A stretch of 64,000 bases of DNA from Rhizophagus clarus (GCA_015698045.1 BLAL01000236.1:868001-932000), one strand, 5' to 3'; numbered from the stretch's first letter, positions 50,800 to 62,110 are shown. Numbers and translations are program-made. The notes: a model not told the origin generated them from the sequence alone.

Positions 50800-50998
50800 G
50801 TACATATCGGGGACTTATATATCGGCGGCTAATCGGATAAATATCGGGTATTTTTACATATCGGGTACCCGATTTATTACACTTCAAAATATGCCTAATT
50901 ACCAAGACCCCGATATCCAAACTATTGGTCACCGATATGTTATTTAATATATATCGGGCACAGTTCTATCTTACACATATCGGGTACCCGATATGTGA
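50800..50998. repeat. Left subterminal ATATCGGGTA repeat cluster
   Basis: At least eight half-sites related to ATATCGGG or CCCGATAT lie in 200 bp, in both orientations, including full palindromes ATATCGGGTACCCGAT at about 50860-50877 and 50980-50995. The mirrored cluster is at 55200-55505. Confidence 0.8.
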
Positions 50999-51339
50999 TA
51001 CAAATTTTAATACGTTAGATTTCATATTATATAACGTATTAAGAAATTTTTTAGAGTTTACTTTCTTTATAGATTTTTCTTTTTAGAAATTTTTAATTCG
51101 TTTAATGTAGTTAAAAAATTTTTATTGTCTTATTTGTTGAATGCATTATCAAGTTATAAATTTTTTGTAAAGTGTTTAAAAGTATACTTATTATTGTTAA
51201 TATTTTTATTTTATTACGTATTTTATTACAATAAATTAATAAAAAAGTTACAGTCATTTATAATACAATTTTAAAAAAAGTTTGCTCAAACTTTTCTTAA
51301 TCGTGATCACGTTAGGATCAAGAGGAACAAGGGAAACTG

Positions 51340-51890
51340 CAACCTAAAATAAATAAAAGAAACGTTAAAACTGTTTCTTTAATATTCAAAAAATATCCCT
51401 CCCTCCCTCCTTACATTTCAAATCCGGAGTCCAGCAATCTGAAAAAAATAAAGAAAGAAATGTTAGTAATGTTTCTTTAACATTAAAAAAAAATCACCAC
51501 CCTTTCCAACTTACATTCCCAAGTCCGGTTCGTCCAAGAAAGCCGGCAACCTAAAAAAAATAAAGAAAGAAACATTAGTAACGTTTCTTTAATATTAAAA
51601 AAAAATCCCCAGCCCTTTCTAACTTACATTCCCAAGTCTGGTTCGTCCAAGAAGGCCAGCAACCTAAAAAAAATAAAGAAAGAAACGTTAGTAACGTTTC
51701 TTTAATATTAAAAAAAAATCACCACCCTTTCCAACTTACATTTCCCAAGTCCGGTTCGTCCAAGAAGGCTGGCAACCTAAAAAAAAATAAAGAAACGTTA
51801 GTAACGTTTCTTTAATATTAAAAAAAAATTCCCCCACCCCTTCCAACTTACATTCCAAGTCCGGGAGTCCAGCAACCTAAAAAAAAAATA
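51340..51890 (-). repeat. Array of about 112-bp repeats with microexon-like units
   Basis: Five units on the minus strand each show TTTTTAG (or CAG) acceptor, a short core and a GTAAGT/GTAAGG donor: cores at 51415-51438 (24 nt), 51515-51550 (36), 51628-51663 (36), 51740-51776 (37) and 51852-51876 (25). Spacers contain the palindrome GAAACGTTAGTAACGTTTC. The 36-nt cores could encode VAGFLGRTGLGN-like 12-mers. Whether they are spliced is unknown. Confidence 0.7.
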
Positions 51891-52579
51891 AAAAAAAAAT
51901 CATGGTTTAGAAAACCGTAAAAATAGATTGATCATGATAATCAATGATCGTCAAATTAAATTAAAATGCCGAAACTATTGCATGTAAACGCCAAAAGGTT
52001 TCGGCAGTTTAGCAAAAATGAGTTTGATCACGTATTTTGAAAATGTGAAAGATTATTTCAAGATTTTATATTGTAAATTGATAGATTAGTTCTCTCAATT
52101 TGATCTATGGAAAGATTTTAGTAACATTTTGGAAGAATCAGCGGTATTAGATCTGTCACGCCTAAATGAAAAATTTATTGGAGACATTTCATCATTACAA
52201 TATATTATATAATATATGATGACAGATTGTTTATTTAATTAATACTTTAATAAAAAAAAAATGAATGTTTATTGAATAAAAGCAATTTATTATAATAAGC
52301 TTTAATTACTCATAATTGAGGTCGAATTTTTTAATTTCAGTTGAATATAGGCCGATATCAAATCAAATTATAAAATAGTAAAAATATTAAAATAATAATT
52401 AGATGACTATATAAAATATATATATATTTAATAAAAAATAATAATAATAAAAGATAATAAAAAATAAAAAATAATAATAATAAAAATAATAAAAATATAA
52501 AAATATAAATAAAAAATAAAAATAAAAATAAAATATAAAAAATACAAAATAAAAAAAAATAAAAATAAAAAAATATAAT

Positions 52580-53036
52580 TTACGGATTCCGAGGCCGCCG
52601 ATGCGCAGTGTTTCTACGCCGCCTATGACTGTGGTGGTTCCCTAAGAAATATATATAAATTTAGAACTTAAATAACTTCAATATAAATTAAAAAAATTCT
52701 TAATAATTACCAGGTCTGTCCCAAAACCTTGTGCGGAACTGCCTATAATATCTTTCTCCTTCCCAGGACCACCTTCCATTTCGCGCACCATTCCTCCATT
52801 CACAGAAATTCTAAAAATGTTAATACTATTAATTTTTTATTTTTTTTTATTTTTTTTTTATGATTTATTATTATTTTACTAACATTAAAATTCCTGACCA
52901 AGTTTCTCCACTTTCTTTCTACCTGTTGGCCAGTGAACCTCACGCGGAACCGTCTCCGAATTCTTCGAGCTAGGCTCTCCCAGAATTCGGAGCGGTCCCT
53001 CCCGGGTATGTCATGGTAGTAGTTGTTCCTTCTCCT
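52580..53036 (-). CDS. Putative spliced arginine-rich open frame inside the CACTA-like element
   Basis: Three GC-rich segments on the minus strand join in frame: about 53036-52923, 52810-52711 and 52641-52580 (stop TAA), with junctions CAG/GTAGAA...TTTTTAG and CCTG/GTAATT...CTTAG. The product would contain NYYHDIPGRDRSEFWESLAR, RRIRRRFRVRFTGQQ, NGRWSWEGERYYRQFRTRFW and a basic tail HHSHRRRRNTAHRRPRNP. I recognise no family. No in-frame ATG is evident, so a further upstream exon would be required. Base composition differs sharply from the flanking AT-rich DNA. It may be a TE-encoded nucleic-acid-binding peptide or captured host exons. Confidence 0.35.
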
Positions 53037-53436
53037 TTACATTATTTATTTAATTTTTAGATCAGGAAACGTAAGAAAAAAAAAAACTAGAATATGATCA
53101 ACGTTATTTATTAGTTTTCATTTAATTTTTTACCTCCTATATCTTATTAAATATTCAGTTATTGCATCAGTCCAATTTGCGGGCATTTTAAGAAAAAGAA
53201 TATATAATAATAAAAAATAACGGCAACAAATTTTAAGAAAAAGAATATATAATAAAAATAACGATAACAAATTTATTGTAAGAAAAAAAAAAAGATGAAA
53301 CCTCTTTTTATAAACAATTTTTTATCACCTTGTATTATTATATTAATTACCCTTCAAGAACATTTACGAAAATTGTTCTAATTTCTCAAATATGTCATGA
53401 TTGTTATGATCTGTCTTCTTTATATTAATTATAATA

Positions 53437-53745
53437 CAGATACGGATCTACAATACAATCAATCACAATGAACAAGTTAAACTTGACCTAAACTCAATTG
53501 TTATGATCGTGATTTCAAAATATCAAGATAAAGGTCTTTTTTTTAATTATATATCAAATCTAAAAAAGGTAAAATCTAATAATACAGATACGTAAATAAA
53601 TAGTGTTTTTTATTTTGGTTTATAATAAGCTTTTGCCAATTATAGACTACAAATAAAACAATTACGGATCTACAATACATTACACAAAGATCTTGAGCGA
53701 ACGAGTTAAACTCGAGTTGAACTCGAGTTCAACTCGAGTTCAAAG
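53437..53745. repeat. Imperfect direct repeats with AACTCGAGTT palindromes
   Basis: ACGGATCTACAATACA occurs at about 53444 and 53664, each followed by related GAGTTAAACT-like sequence. The second copy leads into three copies of the palindrome AACTCGAGTT (53708-53741). Confidence 0.6.
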
Positions 53746-54005
53746 CGAACAATTTAAATTCCAAATAAAATATCCAAGATTAACAAAAAAGTTGGTAACG
53801 TTATAATGAAATCGGTAGTAAAACTTAATTTAATCATCTTTAATTAGGTATAAAAATTCTGATAAATTTAATAAAATCAGTGATTTTTTAATAATTTTAT
53901 CAACTCAAGTTGAGCACGAATAGTGAATAATCAAGTTTGTGCTGCTTCGCTAATATTGACTTGTGTATTCGATAGGTGACCGATTTTGTGGCTGATGTGG
54001 CTGAA

Positions 54006-54435
54006 TATAATATTACCCAAATAACCAATAAAAATTGATAATTTTGTTGATCATGTGATTGTACGATCATGGTTTAATTATTTATTTATCGTATTTTTTT
54101 TTTTTTTTTTTTCAAAAACTTTTTCTCTCTTTCTCAAATTTTTACTTTATTGTTTTGTCTAAAAAATAAAGATAAAGGTATATTTTTTGTTGAAATTTCT
54201 TTTCCCATTATTATGTTATTTATAATATTACCCAAATAACCAATAAAAATTGATAATTTTGTTGATCATGTGATTGCACGATCACGATTTAATTATTTAT
54301 TTATCGTTTTTTTTTTTTCAAAACTTTTTTCTCTCTCTCTCAAATTTTTACTTTATTGTTTTTGTCTAAAAAATAAAGATAAAGGTATATTTTTTGTTGA
54401 AATTTCTTTTCCCATTATTATGTTATTCTTAACAC
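54006..54435. repeat. 215-bp tandem duplication
   Basis: TATAATATTACCCAAATAAC begins at 54006 and again at 54221, and the following sequence, including GATAATTTTGTTGATCATG and a T-tract, is nearly identical. A third, partial copy of the end (GGTACATTTTTTGTTGAAAT) occurs near 54541. ACTAACRTT-type short repeats follow to about 54880. Confidence 0.8.
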
Positions 54436-55199
54436 TCTTATTAATATATTTTTCCAACGTATTTCTTCTCACTAACGTCCTAAACAATGTTCTACTATCG
54501 AGTTTTTTACTTTATTGGTTTTTCTAAAAAATAAATACAAAGGTACATTTTTTGTTGAAATTTCTTTTTCCATCCTGTTAACACTCTTACTAATATTTTT
54601 TTCTAATGTGTTTCCTCCTACTAACGTTCCTACTAACGTTCCTACTAACAATGTTCTACTGTTAAACATTTTTTATTCCTTACTTTTACTAACACTTCTA
54701 CTAACATTAACACTAACATTAATACTTATACTTTATATTTTTTTTATTGACGTTCCTTTTCTACTTCTACTAACTTTCATACTAACATTAATACTAACAC
54801 TTTCTAATGTAAAAATTTTTTTATTAACGTTCCTTTTCTTTTGCTAACACTTCTACTAATATTCATACTAACACTTTTATTACTAACATTTTACTTTCTT
54901 TCAAATTAAATAAATATAATGAAATGAAAACAAGCAAACAAGTGAACATTAATTGTAAATTTGTGTAAAGAGTAGTGAATTTTTTTTATAATATTTTTTG
55001 TATAATATTTTTTTTTATTATCGATTGAAAATATAAATAAAACTTTCAGTAATTACAATTAAATGAATTAAATTACTTTTAAATTACAATTGTATTTAAA
55101 TTATAAATCTACTACTATTAATGCCCCATAAATGCTATACTTTTCGGCTATCTGATATGTGTGAAAATTATGAAATTATGCTTATATTTCAAATACAAA

Positions 55200-55505
55200 T
55201 AGGATACATATCGGGTATATATAGGATACTTATTAGCACTATCCGATAAGTGTATAATATCTGTCCGATATTTTTTTAAAATATATCGGATACCCAATAA
55301 ATCTATGATATGTAACCGATATTTAACTACCCAATATGTATGAGAAATGTACCCGATATGTACGTTATATGTCACCGATTTTCTGCATCCGACGGGTACA
55401 TATCGGGTACCCGATATGTGTAGTATTATTAAATAGCATACACATATTTCACACATATCGGGTACATATCAGGTACCCGATATGTACCCGATATGTACCC
55501 GATAG
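55200..55505. repeat. Right subterminal ATATCGGGTA repeat cluster
   Basis: This is the mirror of the left cluster: more than twelve copies of ATATCGG/CCGATAT words, with a run of CCGATATGTACCCGATATG just inside the right terminus. Confidence 0.8.
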
Positions 55506-55845
55506 CATCGATTTTGACCAGTGGATTACTATAATCTTTTTTTTTGTTTTCGTCCTAAATTATTAAAAAAAAATTTTTATTTAAACTATTTTTCAGTTTG
55601 TTTAAACCAAATATTTTTTTTTTAAAAAAAAAAATATATTTAAATTACTTATTTTAGTTTTTAAAAAAAATATATATTTAAATTACTTATTTTAGTTTTT
55701 AAAACTGAAAAAGTATTATTTGGTTTTTTTTTGTAAAAAACAGATACTTACTTTAGTGAAAAATATTGGTAAGTTCTGAAAGAGGAGTTTAGGATATTAA
55801 TTTAAAGAAACGTTCTAACATTTCATTTTTTCTTTACTTTTATAG

Positions 55846-56607
55846 GGAATGGCCTTGGAAGATTTGGGTAAGTTAAATAGAGGAAGCTTTTGTAAAATTA
55901 ACTTGAAGAAACATTTTAACGTTTCTTTTTTTTCTTTATTTTTGCAGAAAATACTAGGGAATGGTCTTAAAGACTTTAGGTAAGTTAAAAGAACGAAGTT
56001 TTTGGAAAATTAACTTGAAGAAATGTTCTAACAATTTTTTTTCTTTATTTTTGCAGGAATCATCAGGGAACAGCTTGGAGACCTCGGGTAAGTTAAAAGG
56101 AGGAAGTTTTTGTGAAATTAACTTGAAGAAACATTCTAATGTTTCTTTTTTTTCTTTATTTTTGCAGGAATTATCAGGGAACGGCTTAGAGACCTCAAGT
56201 AAGTTAAAAGGAGAAAGTTTTTGTGAAATTAATTTAAAGAAACATTCTAATGTTTTTTTTTTTTTATTTTTACAGGAAACACTAGAGAACAATCTTGGAG
56301 ATTTCAGATAAGTTGAATAGAAGGAGTTTTTGTGAAATTAACTTAAAAAAACATTTTAATGTTTCTTTTTTCTTTATTTTTGTAGAGAACAGTCTTGGAA
56401 ATCTTGGGTAAGTTAAATAGAAAGAGTTTTTGAAAAATTAACTTGAAGAAACGTTCTAATATTTCTTTTTTTCTTTATTTTTGCAGAAAACACCAGGGAA
56501 TGATCTTGGAGACCTTAGGTAAAGTTAAATAGAGGAAGTTTTTGTGAAATTGACTCAAAGAAACATTTTACCTTTTCTTTTTTCTTTATTTTGTAGGGAA
56601 TAGCCTT
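55846..56607 (+). repeat. Array of eight about 108-bp repeats with microexon-like units
   Basis: Eight plus-strand units each have a pyrimidine tract, TTTGCAG-like acceptor, a short core and mostly a GTAAGTT donor. Cores start at 55846 (22 nt), 55948 (32), 56057 (31), 56168 (31), 56276 (donor mutated to ATAAGT), 56386 (22), 56487 (32) and 56597 (last, no clear donor). Spacers carry GAAACATTCTAATGTTTC-like palindromes. Core sequence is of the GGGAACAGCTTGGAGACCT type. It lies in the outer TIR element. Confidence 0.75.
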
Positions 56608-57119
56608 AGAAAAGCTAAACAGTTTACAGTATGTATGGTATGGAGTTCAACTTCAAAATTCATAATATTGCAGAATCAAAAAAATAGTTGTGAGTGTTCT
56701 ATAATTTTAATAAAATCAAATACGGCTTAAGCTATTTTTATATATTTAATTTAATAACCACATTATTTGGTATTAAAGACGATTTTTTGTGTATTTCTTT
56801 AGTAGAGAAACAAGTGCAAATTTATTATTTTTTTGTTATAAATGAAGTATCAGCTGATGATGATAAGAAAGTTTCATTAGCAAATAATTTTCATCAAAGC
56901 AACCAATCATTATTTTTTATAAATTTATTTTTGTTAAATAATTACATCTAATATAAATCAATTACGTCAGTACAAATCAATTACGTCAGTACAAATCAAT
57001 TACGTTAATATAAATGAATTACGATACGTCAATTTTGCAATTTGGCATTGTGCCATAATATTACAGCATTTAAAAATCAATTACGCTGAGAAGTATAATT
57101 CCAAATTTATTCATTTTAA

Positions 57120-57450
57120 AAATGCTTTACAAAGAATATTTGATAATATAATGCAGTTAAGGAATTTAAAAATCCATCAAATAAATTATTGCGAGAATGG
57201 AAAATTTATTGTGAACTAAATAACAAATTAATAGGCAAAGTGGAATTGGATAAATATTAGTTAAACAAAGCAATACAATTTTCAATCCTTTTTAATTTTG
57301 CTTTGAATTACATTTGGTTGTCAATTTCCAGTTGTACTGTTGAACAAAGTTTTTCTATGTATAATTTTCTTTTAGATAGTAATAGGCAAAATTTATCTCT
57401 TGATTCTCTTAAAAGATTAAGCATGTTATACTTTAATGGTATTTAAAATT
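57120..57450 (+). pseudogene. hAT transposase C-terminal relic
   Basis: The frame reads REWKIYCELNNKLIGKVELD, then LFNFALNYIWLSIS, SCTVEQSFSMYNFLLDSNRQ, NLSLDSLKRLSMLYFNG, which is the hAT dimerisation region (position-specific VEQSFS for the usual VERxFS). Several stops and frame changes precede it, and the N-terminal catalytic part is absent. It ends at a stop near 57446. Confidence 0.7.
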
Positions 57451-57609
57451 TAATATGGTTTTTTAATAAAAATTATTTTTTACAATAAAATTTAATAATT
57501 TATTATACATAAATTTAAATAATTTTGTAAACTTCCTAAATAATATCACATAATATGATTTTTTTTAAAAAAATTATATCACATAATTTGATTATAATAC
57601 ATAAATAAT

Positions 57610-60600
57610 TTATATTATATAAAATCATAAAATCATCATCTCTGGTCCATATATCATTACCTTGGATTATTAATTCATTCATGGTTTTAATTTATATCTT
57701 GAGTACCTAAATTGGAGAAACAATTGAAACTTGATTTTGGGCTCATTTCTGCAAGAAACATCCAGTTAGGTCAATATTCGTTCTGTTCATCATCATCTTC
57801 TTCTTCAAATAGTTTTTCTTCATCATTCATTTCACTTTTTTCATCATCTATAGGCTGTCCAAGTAGATCAATTGGATCGGCATTGATCTCTTTAATATTA
57901 TTATTATACAAAGCTGATCATGCAATAGTTCCATTTTCAGTTAATTTATGAAGATCTTGATGTCGAACATGAAGAAGAACTTTGACTCTGCAAAACTCTT
58001 CCCATTGAAGGCGAGATGATAAGTACAGAAAGATATACACAATGTTTTTCTCTTGGCATTCTTTCCATTGTTCTTTAATGAACTTATGTATCAAGTGAAG
58101 CTTGAATAGCATATAATATTCAAGTTTGGTAGATCAATCCCAATATATTTTCAAAAGTGATTTCTCTGTTCATCCTAAATTGTTACCAAAATATGATTCT
58201 ACACTTTCTCCAGTGTCACAAATCCATCTTGGCACTTCTTTGACAAGATTCAAGAAGACAAATTGGTGGCTTGAATAGTAAAGAGAAAGACTGAGAAGAA
58301 GATAACAGGTTTCTTAAGCAGAGATATCCCGTTCAGCAATACTATATAATAAAAGCTTTTAGACTGGAATAAGTAACGTATCTTTTAACTGGCTTTCACT
58401 AAGGATTTGATTCAATATATCTGAAAAGACTTTTAATCGCAGTTCTGCTTTGCTTGTATATTTTAAAATATATTACAATGCAGCATGTATACTTAGAATT
58501 GGCTTCAGATCTACATTTGCTTGCCAACTTTGTAATTGAAGACAGCTATGTAGATTTATGTATCAATCATTTTTTTTGTTACAAGCTTTAGTTATCTGTT
58601 ATTATCATCCTATATGAATGTTCTTTCAACAATATCTTTAGGATACCCAAATCAGTAAATCTGTTCTCCCTTTTGGTTAGTATAAAGACAATATGCAAGA
58701 CTACATATAGTATGCTATTGCAATTTATTGATTAAATTGATGTAGTTTTGCATATCGTCACTTAATTCATCACTTTTTTTTTAACACAAATGCTATTCAG
58801 AAACAGGCATATCAATTCCAGAATTTATTATGGTGACTATACTATCAAGATATTGTATAATTTCCTCCATTTTGTTCTCATCTTCCTTTATTTCTTTTCA
58901 TTTTATCTTTGGTGCATTCCTTCTTTTTCTAATTCCATGTACATGAACACTAATATGATATTATCATTCAAATATGAACCATCAGTCCTTCAAGTTCCAT
59001 TGTTTTTTAAAACATCGTTAAAAAAATTCTCAAACTGTTTATGGAAAAACCAGACTGCTATGTGAGGATTATCTACAATGTTTTGGTAATAGTGTCTGGC
59101 TGAAATTTTGTAATTACCATTAGGTGGCATAAGCCTATGGAATTCAGGCCAGTGTAAATTAGTAGCACTAAACATAAAAAAGATTAAATCATCCAATCCT
59201 ATTTGCTTTATCATATCAGTTAGTTCATTACACTGAGCATTTTAGAATTAATGAGATCTACGTAAACCTTCTCTGTAATGCATAATCCTATTGGCCATGT
59301 AATTATCACCTTAAGTAATTTTTTCTTAAATATCTGTAATAGTGATCTGTACATCAATTAAATTTTATTTAACATATACTTTCTCTTCTTGTAATGCTTG
59401 CTAATGCATCTGAAAATTCAATGCAAAATACCACTAACAAGTGTGATGCACAAATCTTCCATCTTTATATTGAAGAAGGTGCCTGAAATACTCAGCAAAT
59501 TTTATATCTTTAATATGTTCTGTGCATAAGTTTGCACATCTGGTTGGGTATAAGATTGGAAATGCACATGCTATATACTCTAGTGTTTGAAATTTATTAA
59601 TAGGACTTTTATTTATTTTTCATTCTGTATTTAATCAAGAGTATTTCTAACAGCAGTATCTTCACAATTGGCCAAGAATGGAATTGGAACAAAGGTACGA
59701 ATAATCACGTCACCTTCATTTTCAATAGAATCATCATCATCAATATGTTGAAGTTAGTCATCAATTGTTCCATCAAGTGGTAAAGACTGAAAAACTTCAT
59801 AATCGATAATTATGTTAGCATAATAGCAATTATTCTGTTTTAATCAGATCAATGCGCGAGTTACTTTATCATGATGTATTTTGAAATCTCTAAATACTTT
59901 TAGATTGCTTGCAGATTGATAGCATATTACAAGCATATCTAATACTGATGGATACTAAGGAAGTCTTGAAACAAACTCTTGGACATCTTGAGAAAAGTTG
60001 ATTACATTTCCACAATATTCATACTGACCTCCACGAAGTCTGTAAACTGTCATCATAGGAAATACTCATGCAATAGCATTTTCTTAATCTCTGTAAGGTC
60101 TCAAAGTTCGTCAAGTACTTCACCTGGATCTATATTATTTTCTGCTGAGAATTTTTCAGATTCTTCTCTCTATAGCAACATTAGTAATTCTCCTTTACAA
60201 TTACTATGGATGGAAAGTATTTATTATATGTGATGCAAAGTGAATGCTTAAATTTATCAATTTTGTTACAAAATTTGTTTAGAAGATCTTGCTCCAATTC
60301 ACTACGTATACTAACGTCATCACATGTGTCTGCGCTATTTGTGTCACTATTCACAGACTTTTGTTGCAGATTTTGCTGTTGTGAATTCAAGTCTTGATTT
60401 GTTGTATTTTGAATATCCTTCAGGTATTTTCTTCATTCATGATGGTAATTAAGGCATTGTTCACATTATTTATCCATTTCTGTTGTTAACTTTATGCGCT
60501 TTTATTCTCTGTCACATACTGTATGCGTCTCTTACTCCTCAATACTTTTTCTTGCTTTTTTTTGCAGCCTGGTTTCATGTTGCTTTGCAAGGTGTGTTTC
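57610..60600 (-). pseudogene. Helitron Rep (helitron-like N domain) relic, helicase missing
   Basis: Read on the minus strand with several stops and shifts, the sequence follows the Helitron replication initiator: YRLRGGQYEYCGNVINF and QDVQEFVSRLP (about 60000-60040), then NNCYYANIIIDYEVFQSLPL and DGTIDD, then ATNLHWPEFHRLMPP and NPHIAVWFFHKQFE (59030-59170), the HUH motif as SVHVHG (about 58935), IIQYLDSIVTIINSG, then ILSIHAAL and IAERDISA (about 58330-58500), ending with CRVKVLLHVRHQDL (about 57960) and an acidic stretch. The SF1 helicase half is not found beyond 57610. The Rep nickase tyrosines could not be assigned. The copy is dead. Confidence 0.8.
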
Positions 60601-60895
60601 AAGTTAAGACTCTGATCGGTTTCAGTAATTACTGAACCATACCAATTGGTTTTAGTATCAGAGCAGTTTCAGTTTTTATGGTTTACCAAACTGAACCTGT
60701 TGGTAAATTTACCGATCAGTTTCAGTAATTGCAGTTTCAGTACCAGTTTTGCGATTTACTGAACCGATTTACTAATTTAAAAAATGTTTTATATTTTTAT
60801 AAGAAACCTGTTTTTGTTCAATAAAAGAACGTTTTTACAACATTTTTTTATTAAAATATTAAAAAAGTTGCGAATGTTATGGAAATTTTAAAAAA

Positions 60896-61050
60896 ACGTT
60901 TCATATTTATTAAAAGTTTAATTAAAATAAAAAACGTTTCACATTTATTAAAAGTTTAATTAAAATAAAAAACGTTTCACATTTATTAAAAGTTTAATTA
61001 AAATAAAAAACGTTTCACATTTATTAAAAGTTTAATTAAAATAAAAAACG
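60896..61050. repeat. 38-bp tandem repeat, four copies
   Basis: The unit beginning ACGTTTCACATTTATTAAAA recurs with exact 38-bp spacing (cores at 60897, 60935, 60973, 61011, 61049). It lies inside the foldback-like element and the copies are almost identical, so expansion is recent. Confidence 0.88.
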
Positions 61051-62110
61051 TTTTCACAACGTTTTTATTAATATCATTAAAAAAATGTTGCGAAAATATT
61101 TTTTATTCATGAATTAATAAAAAAAAAGTAGTTTGCAATGTTTTTTAATGATATTAATAAAAACGTTGTGAAAATGTTTTTTATTTTAATTTACACATAA
61201 AAAAAATGTTGTGTTCAACATTTTTAGATTTAAATGAAAAAAAAATATTTTCGCAATGTTTTTTTTTAAAATATTGGTAAAAACATTTTCGCAATATTTT
61301 TTTTTAAAAACATTGGTAAAAATATTGCAAAATGTTTTTTACTTATAGATTTAAACGAAAAAAAAAATGTTTTTGCATTGTTTTTCTTTAAAAACATTTT
61401 CGCATTATTTTTTTTTAAAAACATTTTCGCATTGTTTTTTTTAAAAATGTTATTTGCAACATTTTTTAACTCTATTAAATAAAAACGTTGCGAAAACATT
61501 TTTTATTTATGAATTTACACATAAAAAAAACGTTATGCTCAATGTTTTTAACTATATTGATAAAAACATTGCGAAATGTTTTTTATTTATAGATTTAAAC
61601 GAAAAAAAAACATTTTCGCAATGTTTTTTTAAAAAACGTTGGTAAACGTTTTTTACTTTTGAATCAATAAAAAAAAACGTTGTTCGCAACGTTTTTTAAC
61701 TCTATTAATTAATAATGTTGCAAAACATTTTTTACTTATGAATTAATAAAAAAAACGTAGTTCGCAATGCTTTTACGGTATTAATAAAAACGTTGTGAAA
61801 ACATTTTTTGTTTTAATTTATACATAAAAAACATTGTGCTCAACGTTTTTAACTATATTGATAAAAAACGTTGTGAAACATTTTTATTTATAGATTTAAA
61901 CGAAAAAAAAAATATTTTCGCAATGTTTTTTTTAAAAAATGTTGATAAACGTTTTTTACTTTTGAATCAATAAAAAAAACGTAGTTCACAACACTTTTTA
62001 ACGGTATTAATAAAAATGTTGTGAAATGATTTTTTATAACATTTTGCAACTTTTTTTTTGCGAAATCAATGATAACATTATGATACGTTTTTTTACAATA
62101 TTTCGCAACT
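61050..62110. repeat. Inverted and direct AACGTT...GCGAAAA repeat region
   Basis: Many diverged units combine AAAAACGTTG(C/T)GAAAAC with its complement, separated by TTTATT... spacers, in alternating orientation. The single strand could form large hairpins. Open frames here are by-products of the repeat. Confidence 0.75.

Larger units (their letters stand above)
50775..55523. mobile_element. CACTA-like (CMC/EnSpm-type) transposon, 4.75 kb
   Basis: The ends are CACTGGTCAAAATC inverted, with identity for roughly 37 bp with few differences, and a 3-bp target duplication GAT at 50772-50774 and 55524-55526. Both subterminal regions (about 50800-51000 and 55200-55505) are packed with copies of the palindrome ATATCGGGTACCCGATAT and its half ATATCGGGTA, resembling the transposase-binding repeats of CACTA elements. 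The interior carries a microexon-like array, a spliced arginine-rich frame, AACTCGAGTT repeats and a 215-bp tandem duplication. No transposase was found, so this copy is probably non-autonomous. Confidence 0.72.
50548..57100. mobile_element. 6.5-kb TIR element (outer), invaded by a CACTA-like transposon
   Basis: Inverted ends read AATTATACTTCTCAGC (50548 onward) and its complement (ending 57100), continuing as RTAATTGATT. Subterminal TAATTAC/AATTACGT words recur on both sides (50575-50770 and 56950-57085). Without the inner insertion the element would be about 1.8 kb. Its right part holds the microexon-like array (55846-56607) and an 85-codon open frame (56694-56951) that I do not recognise. 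No clean target duplication was seen, so its class is uncertain. Confidence 0.55.

Noticed and set aside
54270-54847. Hydrophobic open frames of 85 and 110 codons
   Set aside because: They arise from T-rich tandem duplications and ACTAAC repeats inside the CACTA-like element; there is no coding signature.
50775-55523. CRISPR-like or LTR interpretation of the repeats
   Set aside because: Repeats are palindromic transposase-site-like words at both ends in inverted layout, spacers are not uniform, and there are no long direct terminal repeats.
55148-55566. Overlapping open frames on both strands rich in Tyr/Arg/Ile
   Set aside because: They are translations of the subterminal ATATCGGGTA repeats of the transposon.
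55954-56311. Open frames of 112-116 codons spanning the repeat array on both strands
   Set aside because: They read through the repeat unit because its period is often near a multiple of three; the microexon-like structure explains the sequence better than a continuous protein.
61266-61645. Open frames with repeated KKNNAKMFL-like sequence
   Set aside because: They are by-products of the AACGTT/GCGAAAA inverted repeats in the foldback-like element.
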